Origin: Tenrec ecaudatus
Taxonomy: Eukaryota > Chordata > Mammalia > Afrosoricida > Tenrecidae
Direction: 5' to 3'
NCBI RefSeq assembly: GCF_050624435.1
Contig: NC_134540.1
Span: 24,392,001 to 24,456,000 of the forward strand
DNA: 64,000 nt
Shown here one piece after another: positions 1 through 10,005 of the stretch (position 1 is the first letter of the stretch; every line of letters starts with the position of its first letter). The notes beneath the pieces were generated by a model. It made no database searches, was not told the DNA's origin, and saw nothing but the letters and a program-made list of their open reading frames with translations. The position numbers and the translations under genes are program-made.

Positions 1-2239
1 ATCCACAGGAAAGATATTTTATAGTTAGTATCGCATGTGCAAAGATTGAAATTTAAAAATTGGCCATGAAAAATTCTATATCGGGACATAACGCTTTTCT
101 TGGACCCTTTTCTTTCTGACATTTGGTAGCAAGATTGACTGAAGCAGATACAATGATAGGTTCATGCCTTGCAACAAAGACGAGCTGGGGCAGCACTGGG
201 CAATGTCCCCTGGTGTTTTACATGAGGTTGATGAGTTGAACCAGACTTGACAGGACGTAACAACCACCTGAAGGGATCCTTGAACATAAGCGCATATGCT
301 ATCATGTCTTTTTCCCTGGATACAATATTTCAGCTAGTTCCCAAAAACATAAAGAAGGGAATAAAGAAAAAAATTTAGTTACAACCTATGGTGAAATGTA
401 TTCTGTTGGAATAGAAATCAGGGAAGATTAATAGGAAGGCTGGTAAACCAAGAACTCTTGAAAAAATGTATTGGCACACATTGGAAAAGACTGTATCATA
501 CATCACACATAGTGTGAATGATGTTTTAGGGACCTTGAAATGCACTTCTCTTTGGGGACTTCCTTGTATTGACCTCCCTCCATTTCCCCCAAAGATGAAG
601 CGTTGGGGATTGGGGGCAGGAGGAGGATGGAGAGCCCACTGACAGCAGGCCTGCGAAGGGGAGGGGCTTGCCTTCACTTCTGAGATCCATCCTGAGATGG
701 GTTGTTGAGCGTCACAGCAACCTAATAAAGCAGCCAAAGCATCTTGAAGCCCAATGTGTCTGGAGAAGAATCATTCTCTAAAGGCCTCAGGTCAGATGAC
801 TCAGACCCTCGAGTTCCTTTCAAAGTTCATGGTAGGCACTTCACATAACATCCAAACACAGAAACTTGCTGTTCTCCAGAGAATGCAGCGCTGATACAGG
901 ACAGTGATGTTCATGGCTTTTGAGGGCCACGTCTCATCGTAAGAAAGGCACTTTCTGTCATCTTCAAGAATAAACGGTACTGGAAATTAAAATTCGTAAC
1001 ACAGAACTACGAGCTATAAGGTCTAAAAGTTCCTATGCCCTGATATGTCCAGTTTATTCTATTCCGTTGCATTTTTTGATGGCCATGATTCCAGAGTTTG
1101 CTAGAGAGATTGAACCTGAAGATTCAGAAAACAGATGGGACAGAAGGAGAAACCTAAGTGTCACCACCCTAGAAAGAATTAGGATAGGAAGGGAGATCAA
1201 CATTGAGTCGATAAGTCAGATAATAGTAATTGTCTTTCCTCTGTTTCCTCCCACTCTCCAGAAATAACTTAAAAAAAAACTATCTTTACACACAGCCATG
1301 AAAGTAAGAGGGAAGTATTTCAACAGCAGAGGGATGTATGTGTTGCTTCCTAGTTAATACTCTAAATGAAGGTCACTTGCCCTGCTCTCCCAGCACCACC
1401 TTAGTGTCCTGGATATCACTGCAAGTCCAGTGGTACTCAAGGCCGGACAAAGGGAAGGCCCATGTTAAGTTCTCCATAGCTGCCCGCAGAGGGCATGTAG
1501 CAAGAAAGACACCTAGCTGTTTCCGTAGGTCCTCAGTAAGGACCCATGTTTTTAGACGGAGACGATGAGGCAGAAGAAGGTGCGGGAGGCGAGGAGGGAC
1601 TCTCCTATCCAGGCCTACAGAAAGGTCGGTGGACATGACTCTCATAAGGCTGATTGCGCCAGGATCAGCTGGAACGGACGACGACAGCATCCAAAATGGA
1701 ACCATAAAGGACAACAGTCAACATCCTACATTGGCGACTAGCGATTTTGGTGTTAAAAACGTGAGTATCCATCTAAAGAACAACTATGGATCTCTCCCTG
1801 TTCAGTGGGGGTTGGCAGGGAGAGATAGTAATACAAGTTGAACACTCATGAAAACAATTAGTTGAATTGGACCACGCACAAATCAGACTCCATTCCTTGA
1901 GGCCAGAAGAATTGGGTGGTGCCTGGCTATTGCCACCAAATGCTCTGAAAGGGCGTTGCAGAGTCCCGGAGGAGTGAGAGCAAAATGTGCTCTGCCCCCA
2001 GGGTTTGCTGGCTTCTCAGAGGAAAACAAACCAGGCAGAAACATGGCCTCCTCTGGATATCCCATGGATACCTCCAGGTAAGGGTACACAATGCACATCG
2101 GAACGGTTGCTGCTCCAGCGGGTGTAGGTTTCAGCTTTTCAGCTTCCATTTCAGAAGGACAACAAAATGGAAATTCCTTGGCTTTAGAATGTGGCCAAGA
2201 AGTGCAATTGAACTAAACATATTAAGAGTGATTTGGGGT
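1..2239. other. Intergenic, no gene recognised
   Basis: No homology I recognise. The interval 1373-1714 is open on the minus strand for 113 codons, and the opposite strand also carries frames of 70-76 codons. Local CpG content is a little raised, but I cannot assign a family. An old repeat or pseudogene is possible. Confidence 0.5.
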
Positions 2240-2660
2240 TGAATTACATTTCCTCAAAAGGGATGCTAAGGACCTTGGCAGAGGTGAGAATGACTTGGTA
2301 AATAGGGTCTTTGGAAATGTCATCAGTCAACATGAGGTCTGTGGGAGTGAGTCCTAATCCCCTCCGAGTGATTTCACGTGGAAGAGGAGAAGAGACCACC
2401 AGGCCCACGGCCACACGGCTGCCAGCAAAGGACACAGTGGACTCTTAGGACGCTCCGTCAGCAGCTAGGAGGCCATGGCGTGATGGGAGTCACCAACAGC
2501 TAAGAGACACTTTCTTCCCCACAGCCCGCACGGAAATCAACACCTTTCAAGCTACGATTTGGGCCGGTAGCCTCCACAACTGTACAATATGTTTTTGATC
2601 TTTAAACTCACCCAGTTCTGGGATTTTATTGCAACAGCTGTAAGAGACTAGCACAATCAT
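2240..2660 (+). mobile_element. MaLR-type (MLT1/MST-like) solo LTR
   Basis: The order of motifs matches the mammalian MaLR LTR: 'ttgaattacatttcctcaaaa' near the start, 'aatagggtctttggaaatg', 'catgaggtct', 'gagtcctaatcccct', 'tagcctccacaactgt', 'cacccagttctgggattttattgcaacagc' split across 2610-2640, and 'gagactagcaca' at the end. Heavily diverged and without an adjacent internal region, so an old solo LTR. Confidence 0.7.
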
Positions 2661-4344
2661 AGCAAACTCAGAGCTACAGGAGCCTAAACGTGCATCAAAA
2701 GAGCATTGCGTGAATACATTACAAGAGGAGCAGATGCCTTTTTCATAAAATACAGCCAAGCTTTCCAAAGTTGGATGGCTCCTGTGTGCAAGGATAATTG
2801 ACTCTATCATTCCATAAATATTCTAACCTAGAAAACACGGTATTTAGCAGAAAGAGTTTGATGTTGGGAGTATTAAATGATCACAAATGTTCATTTTCCC
2901 CCACATTGATTTATTTATTATAAAACACAAAGTGCTATTAAAGAAAAATAAATAAATGAAACCTCATTTATTGCCCCCCCGCCCCGACCCCCTACACCAA
3001 TACAGTGAAACTCAGTTTTGCATACCACCACATGGGTCAAGATTTTCCAAGGTCACAGTGGTGGCATGAATGCATATTGCATTGTGCTTACATTGCTTAT
3101 TATATCCTAGACACGTCCGTGTTTCGATGTAGACTGCCAGGTAATTACTGGTTGTACAGCACTTCGCTGTTTCTACTAGCCTACTTTCTTTCTTGGCATA
3201 AAATTATTTCATATTTTTCTTCTCACAACTAATACAGCCATAAACATCGTCACGCAGTTACCTTTTTGTTTCTCTTTCTACCTCTTCGAATTATCCGGTA
3301 GGTTCAAAAGCCAACCATAAAGTGAGTGGCACAGGGCACAGGGTGGGTTCCGTGGCTCTTTGCAAAGCAGCTCTGACGCCCCGCTCCCGCAGAGGTGGAC
3401 CCACTTGGGATCCCTCCGGGCGCAGCCGGGGTCCAGATGGACAGGGGCGCAGGGAGTTAGGCTGGAGTTTGAATCCCATTACGGCGACTTTCCATAGTTC
3501 CTTTCCAAAATGTACAACCAAAGCAAACCAGAAGTGTCAGGTACTTTTCAAATGTCAGTATTTAAAGTAAAATATTGTGAGGGGGGTGCAGGTCCAGGGG
3601 GGTTTCGTTCCATCGCGTGCAGGGTCCCTGTCAGTCGGCACCTAATAACATTACAACCACATACAACCACATTTAAGACTAGAATGTATGTACATCTATG
3701 TCACACTGTGTCCCACATGGATTATGTCTTTTTTCCCAGACAATCTTATTATCATGCGCCCTTTACTGATAACTGATGCCTAGCGATATTAGCTGATTAA
3801 CCAAGAGCTCGTTAACTTGTCCAGGTAGAGGGCAGGACCAGGATTGAAATTCAGACACTCTGAGTGCTGTAAGAAGTCTAAATACAATTAGAGAGGAAAC
3901 ACAGAAAAAATATTTCTAATTGTATTTAACTCTAGCGAGTGGGCACGGAATTAGATGGAAAAACCTCCTTTTATTTAAATTTACTTTTTGCTATTCTGAT
4001 AATTATAGGCACGCTAAATTTCATACAATTTTAATGCTAAAGATTGTCTGAAATGCTGATTTTGCCTTGGTTAAGTGTTTAGTAGCTCAAACTGAGCAGA
4101 CTATCTTCCGCAAAGATTTACAGTTCTAGAAAGTACATACATTATTTTTTCTGTAAAATATACCATTTCATCAGTACCACAATCTCTCATTAGGGGTTGT
4201 TAAGCTAAAGGACATGAAATGGCCCCTAAGAGGCACGATTAATGTTTTTAGAATGAATCATGAGGACAATGGACACCAGTTCCTTATCCTATTGACTCAC
4301 TCACTTCTTTCTTTTTTTTCAACACTATGTATTTAATTTTTAAT
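2661..4344. other. Intergenic, mostly unassigned
   Basis: Contains a short CpG-richer patch (3365-3490) in AT-rich DNA, a C-rich run near 2973-2990, a weak MIR-like antisense fragment (about 3790-3880) and a perfect 13-bp inverted repeat (3879-3928). No gene seen. Confidence 0.5.
3879..3928. repeat. 13-bp perfect inverted repeat
   Basis: TAAATACAATTAG (3879-3891) and its exact complement CTAATTGTATTTA (3916-3928) flank a 24-nt loop. The arms contain homeodomain-type CAATTA cores. It could be a small hairpin, a MITE relic or chance. Confidence 0.6.
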
Positions 4345-4870
4345 CCAGGGTGGATGATACCTTCAGGACCAAGGGTGTGAGGGACGATGCTGGGAGAGTG
4401 GAGGGTGAGTGGGTTGGAAAGGGGGAACTGATTACAAGGATCCACATGTGACCTCTTCCCTGGGAGAGGGACAGCAGAGAAGGGGGGAAGGGAGACTCCG
4501 GATAGGGCAAGATATGACAAAACAACGATGTATAAATTACCAAGGGCATATGAGGGAGGGGGGAAGGGGGAGGGAGGAGGGGAAAAAAAAGAGGACCTGA
4601 TGCAAGGGGCTTAAGTGGAGAGCAAATGCCTTGAGAATGATTGGGGCAGGGAATGTATGGATGTGCTTTATACAATTGATGTATGTATATGTATGGATTG
4701 TGATAAGAGTTGTATGAGTCCCTAATAAAATGTAAAAGAAGAAAAGAGAAAAAAATGATTAGGGCAAAGACTGTACAGATGTGCTTTATACAATTGATGT
4801 ATGTATATATATGAACTGTGAAAAGAATTGTATGAGCCCCAATAAATTGTTAAAATTTAAAAAAAAAATA
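4345..4870 (+). mobile_element. 5'-truncated LINE 3' UTR with duplicated tail (copy A)
   Basis: Runs from 'aatccagggtgg' to a first tail 'gttgtatgagtccctaataaaatg' (about 4738). It then has a second, related tail (4745-4858) ending 'gagccccaataaattg' and poly-A. There is no ORF. It is nearly identical, including both tails, to the inverted copy at 53850-54475. The family looks like an Afrotherian LINE (L1-like or RTE-like 3' UTR); the name is uncertain. Confidence 0.65.
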
Positions 4871-4871
4871 A

Positions 4872-5590
4872 TAATAATAATTTTATTGGGGGCTCGTACA
4901 ATTCTTATCACTATCTATACATCCATCCATTGTGTCAAACACAAATGTACATTTGTTGCCATCATCATTCTCAAAGCATTTGCCTTCCACTTCAGCCCTT
5001 AATATCAACAGCTCATTTTCCCCTCCTTCCCCAATCCCCCCTACCCCGTGAACCCTTCATAATTCATAAATTGTTATTATTTTGTCATATGTTACACTGT
5101 CCGACGTCTTCCCCCGTCCTCTTCTCTGCTGTCCATCCCCTAGGGAGGAGGCTATACATAGATTGTAGATTCTTGTAATTAGTACCCCTTTTCTATTCCA
5201 CGTTCTCTCCACCCTACAGGCATCGCCACTCTCACCACTAGTCCTGGAGGGGTCATCTGTCCTGGATTCCCTCTGTTTCCAGTTGCTATCTGTACCAATG
5301 TGCATCCTCTGGTCTAGCCAGATTTGTAAGGTTGAATTGGGATCATGATAGTGTGGGGGAGGAAGTATTTAAGAAGTAGAGGAAAGTTATATGTTTCTTC
5401 GTTGGTACACTGTACCTTGACTGGCTCATCTCTTCCCCACAATCCTTCAGTAAGGGGGTGTCTGGTTGGCTGCCGATGGGCTTTGAGTCTCCACTCTGCA
5501 CTCACACATTTATAATGATAGGATTCTTTGTTCCTTGATACTTGATACCTGGTCCTTTCTACACCTCGTGGTCACACAGGCTAGTGTGTT
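4872..5590 (-). mobile_element. LINE 3' UTR fragment, antisense (copy C)
   Basis: Begins with 'attttattgggggctcgtac', the reverse complement of the LINE tail. It continues through 'cattctcaaagcatttgcc', 'ctggattccctctg' and 'gactggctcatctcttcccc' to 'cacacaggctagtgtg'. It abuts copy A tail-to-tail through an A/T-rich joint. Confidence 0.65.
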
Positions 5591-7207
5591 TCTTTCTTGA
5601 TTTATCTCCACTATCTTCTTTCTGATAGTTATTAAATGTCCTTTTTCATGTGCATTCTTTAAATTCAACACACATATAAATATATGATTATCTGAGGCAT
5701 TTAAAATTAGCTATAGGCTCAGAAATTCATTAAAAAATCCACCTGGCATGAGTTAAGAAGCAAAAAGTTCATATTTTGTCTTTATTTTGGTACTTTTTAG
5801 ACATGTGGCATTGTTCAATTATTTAATAGTTAAGTTTAAATTTTATTAAATCTAAGGGAGGCTTACTCTAAGTTGTAAAAATAAATTAAGTTAATTTTTA
5901 TTCATTTGCTGAAAAGATAAAATATGAAAAACTGCATTGGATGAAATCATTTTATAAGTCAAAATTAATTTTGTTCCTGCCGATCATACAGTATTTCAAC
6001 TATTTGGCTTAATTAGTGATTTCTTTGAATGGTTAGATGAAGAATCCACCAAGCAATGGAATGCTATACTAAATAGAAGAAAGAGTACATTAATTGGCAT
6101 GTCAAAGCACCCTCAAGTCTTATTTCACTGAAGATGGAAAGGTTATAAGATTTGGGGCAATTTTTAAAATTATATTTGATTGTGTTTTGAATGTATTTTA
6201 ATTCCCAACAACAACAGCTTCCTCCTACCCAGAGTGTCCTTGCTGAATTTATATGTACATACAAAACCTTGGTGAATGCTGACTATTTACAGAATTAACT
6301 TCAGGTATATCTCATATCCATGCATATTTATGTTGATTCCTTTGTTTGTTTGTTTTGCCCCCAGTGGCAAGCTTCTAGTTTCACTGACCAATTGCTTTCA
6401 TTTTATTTTAAGCTACAATTCATTTTTGCTAACTCTTGTGGATTTCCCAGAAATTTCTGAACTTCTCTCCTTAACAATAAAGTCTCTTTATAGCTTGGGG
6501 TAAGGAAAGTTCTCCGGGTCATTTCAAACATAATTTCTTCAATCTTTTCAAGAAACGTGAAATGTGTTCATCATTGTTTCCTGAGTTTTGGATGAGAAAA
6601 GGAGACTCCGAATTTAAGTTGTTTGCTCAAGGTTCCAGTCGACATGGACAGAGTTAAGCAATCAGCCTAGGACTTCTGAGTCAATTCAGTTTGGACATGA
6701 GACTGCAAGGATACTATGTTCAAATGCAGATACCACCCAGAATCTCATGGACCAACAGAGACTAGGTACCAGAGTTGAAGGATATAATTTCTCTGGTATA
6801 AACTCAGGTTCTGATGAATATCAAAAGAGCCATGAAGTATCAGGTCACTAACCTACAGGGGCAAGAGCTGAAGTAGACCTTGTGGAACATCAGACAAAAA
6901 TCCACACTAAGAGAAGAAGAGTAAGAAGTAAAAGTAGAAAGACGCATATAATTTACTGCCAGGCACCTAATTTTACCTCAAAAACTACATTAAAATATGT
7001 GCTGAAAAACTCAACCTATACACGAGTACAGTAGTATGGTACAAAGTTAATAAGTATAAATAACTTAGTCTGAATTAGAAATTGGCAGGTAATTTAGTAA
7101 TCTCCAAGTAAATTTACTGACAACTTTATGCAATAATTTTCTTTCTGTTTTAAGTGGTGCTCTTTTTTCTCTTTGTGAATAATTCAGGTCACCTAATATA
7201 ATCAATT
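5591..7207. other. Intergenic, AT-rich, no gene
   Basis: Very AT-rich, with only a probable antisense MIR relic at 6583-6690 ('ttttggatgagaaaaggaga', 'gtttgctcaaggttccagtc'). Nothing else recognised. Confidence 0.5.
6583..6690 (-). repeat. MIR-like relic
   Basis: The antisense MIR order 'gatgagaaaaggagactc', 'gttgtttgctcaaggttcc', 'ggacttctgagtcaa' resembles the complement of the MIR core. Strongly diverged. Confidence 0.4.
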
Positions 7208-7385
7208 GGGTACTAGTGGCCCTGTCAGGGAAGCATTGTATCACTAACTACAAGGTCAGAGGTTCAAGCCCACTAACTGCTCTGAGAGGGAAAGATGAGA
7301 CTGTCTGCACCTGTAAATATTTGTGAAGCCCTGGAAACCCTGTATAGCTTTGCTATGTATTGGAATTAATTTGTTAGCAATGGGT
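7208..7385 (+). repeat. AfroSINE (1)
   Basis: 'aagcattgtatcactaacta', 'aaggtcagaggttcaagccc' (B-box-like), 'ctgctctgagagggaaagat', 'ctatgtattggaattaattt'. Old, diverged copy immediately joined to an antisense AfroSINE. Confidence 0.75.
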
Positions 7386-7582
7386 ACTAAAAACAAAAGC
7401 AAAAAAACCTCAAGCTCGCTGATATTCAGGGAATTCCAACTCCTAGCAACTCTACAGGCTAGAGTAGAACTTCCCTGTGGGTTTACAAGAGTAACAAGCT
7501 CTCCTGTGGAGCAGCTGGCTACTTTGAACCACCGACCTAGCGGGTAACACCCCATTGTGTAAACCATTACACCACCAGGAAT
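7386..7582 (-). repeat. AfroSINE (2), tail-to-tail with copy 1
   Basis: Antisense signature: 'cctgtgggtttacaagagta', 'gctactttgaaccaccgacc', 'gtaaaccattacaccaccag'. It meets the preceding plus-strand copy at their A-rich tails, an inverted SINE pair able to form a hairpin transcript. Confidence 0.8.
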
Positions 7583-7867
7583 AGTATGATCTATAATGAG
7601 CTCTGTGATGAAGTGATCAGTTTCTAACCAAAAGGTGGGCAGTCAGATAAAGATGCAGTGATTTGCTTCTGTAAAGATTCCTAGATTCATTTGAAGAGTG
7701 GTTGGTAAAGGCTAGTCAATTGGAGGATAATGGATTTGCTTTTTGTTTGTTTGGAATGTGAGCTATGCCATTCATATTGAAATCTGTTTGCTAAAGGGGC
7801 AAAAAAGTTCAACTAATAAAACCATCCTTAAGTGGTTTTCAGAAAGCTACTGTGCCCTTTTTGTTTG

Positions 7868-7996
7868 AGCTATTCTGTGGGAAGGAAAGATGGGGCTTTC
7901 TAGTCCCATATGACAGCCGTGGAAACTCAAAGGAGCAGTTCTACCCTGTGCTACACAGTTGCTATGAGTCGGCATGGACTTGATGACAGGGAGCAC
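7868..7996 (+). repeat. AfroSINE (3), 3' part
   Basis: 'gatggggctttctagtccca', 'gcagttctaccctgtgctac', 'gctatgagtcggcatggact'. The tRNA-like head is missing. Confidence 0.75.
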
Positions 7997-8011
7997 ACAG
8001 TGTCTTTTACT

Positions 8012-8205
8012 TAGGATCCCTGGTGGTTAGTGCAGTGAACGTTGGACTGCTAACTGCAAGACCGGAGATTCAAATCCAGTAACTGCTCCTAGGGAGAAAG
8101 ACGAGTCTTCTCTACTCCCCTAAAGATGTGCAGCCTATGAAACCATGTATAGGATCTCTATGAGTTGGAATGGATTTGATGTCATTGGGTTTCTTATGCT
8201 ATATG
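8012..8205 (+). repeat. AfroSINE (4)
   Basis: Nearly full-length: 'gatccctggtggttagtgca', 'gggagaaagacgagtcttct', 'ctctatgagttggaatggat'. Confidence 0.8.
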
Positions 8206-8231
8206 CTTTTCTGGCTTGGGGTAAATGAAAC

Positions 8232-8460
8232 TCAGGATTGATGAAACAAACTATCAGGACAGAAAGCAGAACAGGGTTTGGGGGGGCATGGGGGTGTACA
8301 ACGGTGGTGGTGGGAATAAAAGGGAGCTGATGTCAAGGAATCCAGGAAGAAAAGGAATGTTTGGAAACGGATTGTGGTAGCCATTGTACAATTCAGCTTC
8401 ACAGGATTGAACTACGGAAAGATATGATATATGTATTAACTCCCAATTAATCATTTAAAA
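8232..8460 (+). mobile_element. LINE tail fragment, second subfamily
   Basis: 'aaaagggagctgatgtcaag', 'gaaggaatgt'-like spacing, then 'gatatgatatatgtattaac' and 'ctcccaattaatcatttaaa'. Its layout parallels the other LINE tails in the window (G-rich block, 'agctgat', A-rich end), but its tail sequence is different. Confidence 0.5.
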
Positions 8461-9719
8461 ACCACTAAATTTTGCATTTGAAAATGAAATAGCAGAGTTT
8501 ATTCCAAGTCATTTTTACTTAGTTGCTTTTATAAAGTCAAAAAGCATTTAACACAAAAATCACAGTAACCTTTATGACACAAAATTACCAAAGCATCAAT
8601 CTATAGTAACCAGAGATATTATCTATGTATAACCTTTCCTGAATAATTATCAGTTACTTTAAAAAAAGAATGATTATCATGATACTTATAGAACCTAGAA
8701 ACCCAATACTGGTGTTTAGTTGTTTCCTATCTAATTGTATCTGTTCTCTGATCATATCTGTTACATATTAAAAATTATTATCAGGATACTCTAAAAACTT
8801 TATGGAAATATGCTATGACAAAAAGCATTACATGCCCTTGATCTTTGGCCTTCTTGTCCTTTATATACTCTGTTTGGAAAAATTTGTCTATTCAATGACA
8901 GCGACTTGTTTGATACCTCATGTCTCCGATATCTATGGGCATTTCTAATGGCATTCTCGAAGGAGCCTGACATCTGTAGCTAGAAAGTAAGATCCAGAAG
9001 GAGAGGAGCTTGGTTTGTACTGTTTTCCCAATGTCATGAGTGGCCGAGGATTTCAATATATATTAGCTGAAAGAATGAACGTAGCAGCAGAGATATTTTT
9101 GCCACTTCATGATTAACTTTAAAAAATGTATTCATACCTGCTTTGTGACAGGTTTTCAACTCTAAGAAGGCAAATCTGAGTAATACGCAGCTCAGCCCTA
9201 GAGGAGTTCAAGGCCACTGGAGGTGATAAATGTGTAAACAATTAAATCTAATAGACTGTTTTATATGCTAGCAGAGTGATTTTGATGGAAGAGAATTGAA
9301 ACAATTGTGTCAAATATAACAATCAATAAAACATTGCATGTCAAGAATTTTCAAATCCATTAGGAAGGATATTTGATTTTTTTCCCCTTTATTCAGTTTC
9401 TCATCTGAGTTTATACACACATTTGAGTGACTAAGCCAAATTCAGTTGCCAGAGGCCCATGGGAAGGGAGCAGAGAAGTAACTATTCCCCAAGGACAGGG
9501 TCATGGGAGGTGGTCCTGTGTGTTGAGACTAATAAGAGTGGCAGTCAGTGAGTGGGTGGGTGAGCGAGGACAGACTGTGACTCTTTGTTGCGAGCGGTAG
9601 TACTTGATGGCAGCGGGGGGAAAGGATGGAAGAGATGCTGTGTCCTAGGCTGTCAGAATGACATGTATAGAAAAGAAGGCTGTGTTTGCAGGAGTGTTTC
9701 CACTGTGTTCTGGTGATCA
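8461..9719. other. Intergenic, no gene
   Basis: AT-rich unique-looking sequence. The G-rich 9420-9700 part may be upstream UTR of the LINE copy that follows, but I cannot align it. Nothing else recognised. Confidence 0.45.
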
Positions 9720-10005
9720 CTGAACAATGTGTTCTCTATCTGTAACTCCCTCCCGGGGGCAGGGACAACAGAAAAGTGGGTGGAGGGAGACAGTGGTCAG
9801 TGTAAGACATGAAAAAAAATTTTTTAATTGGCAAGGGTTAATGAGGGAAGGGATGGGAGGGGGCAAATGAGCTGATACCAAGGCTCAAGTAGAAAGAAAA
9901 TGTTTTGAAAATGATGATGGCAACATATGTACAAATGTGCTTGACACATGGACGTATGTATGGACTGTGATAAGAGCTGTAAGAGCCCAAATAAAATGAT
10001 TTAAA
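9720..10005 (+). mobile_element. 5'-truncated LINE 3' UTR (copy E)
   Basis: 'acaacagaaaagtgggtgga', 'gggagacagtggtcagtgta', 'gaaaatgatgatggcaacat', 'gagctgtaagagcccaaata' and 'aaatgattt' match the plus-strand copy at 19425-20215. No coding sequence. Confidence 0.65.

Noticed and set aside
4284..4675. Pro/Ser-rich minus-strand frames, one nearly identical to plus-strand frames at 54122-54496
   Set aside because: The identity reflects two copies of the same LINE 3' UTR, not a conserved protein.
7208..8205. tRNA genes suggested by B-box-like 'ggttcaa' motifs
   Set aside because: These are tRNA-derived AfroSINE heads, diverged and lacking a cloverleaf with proper acceptor stem.
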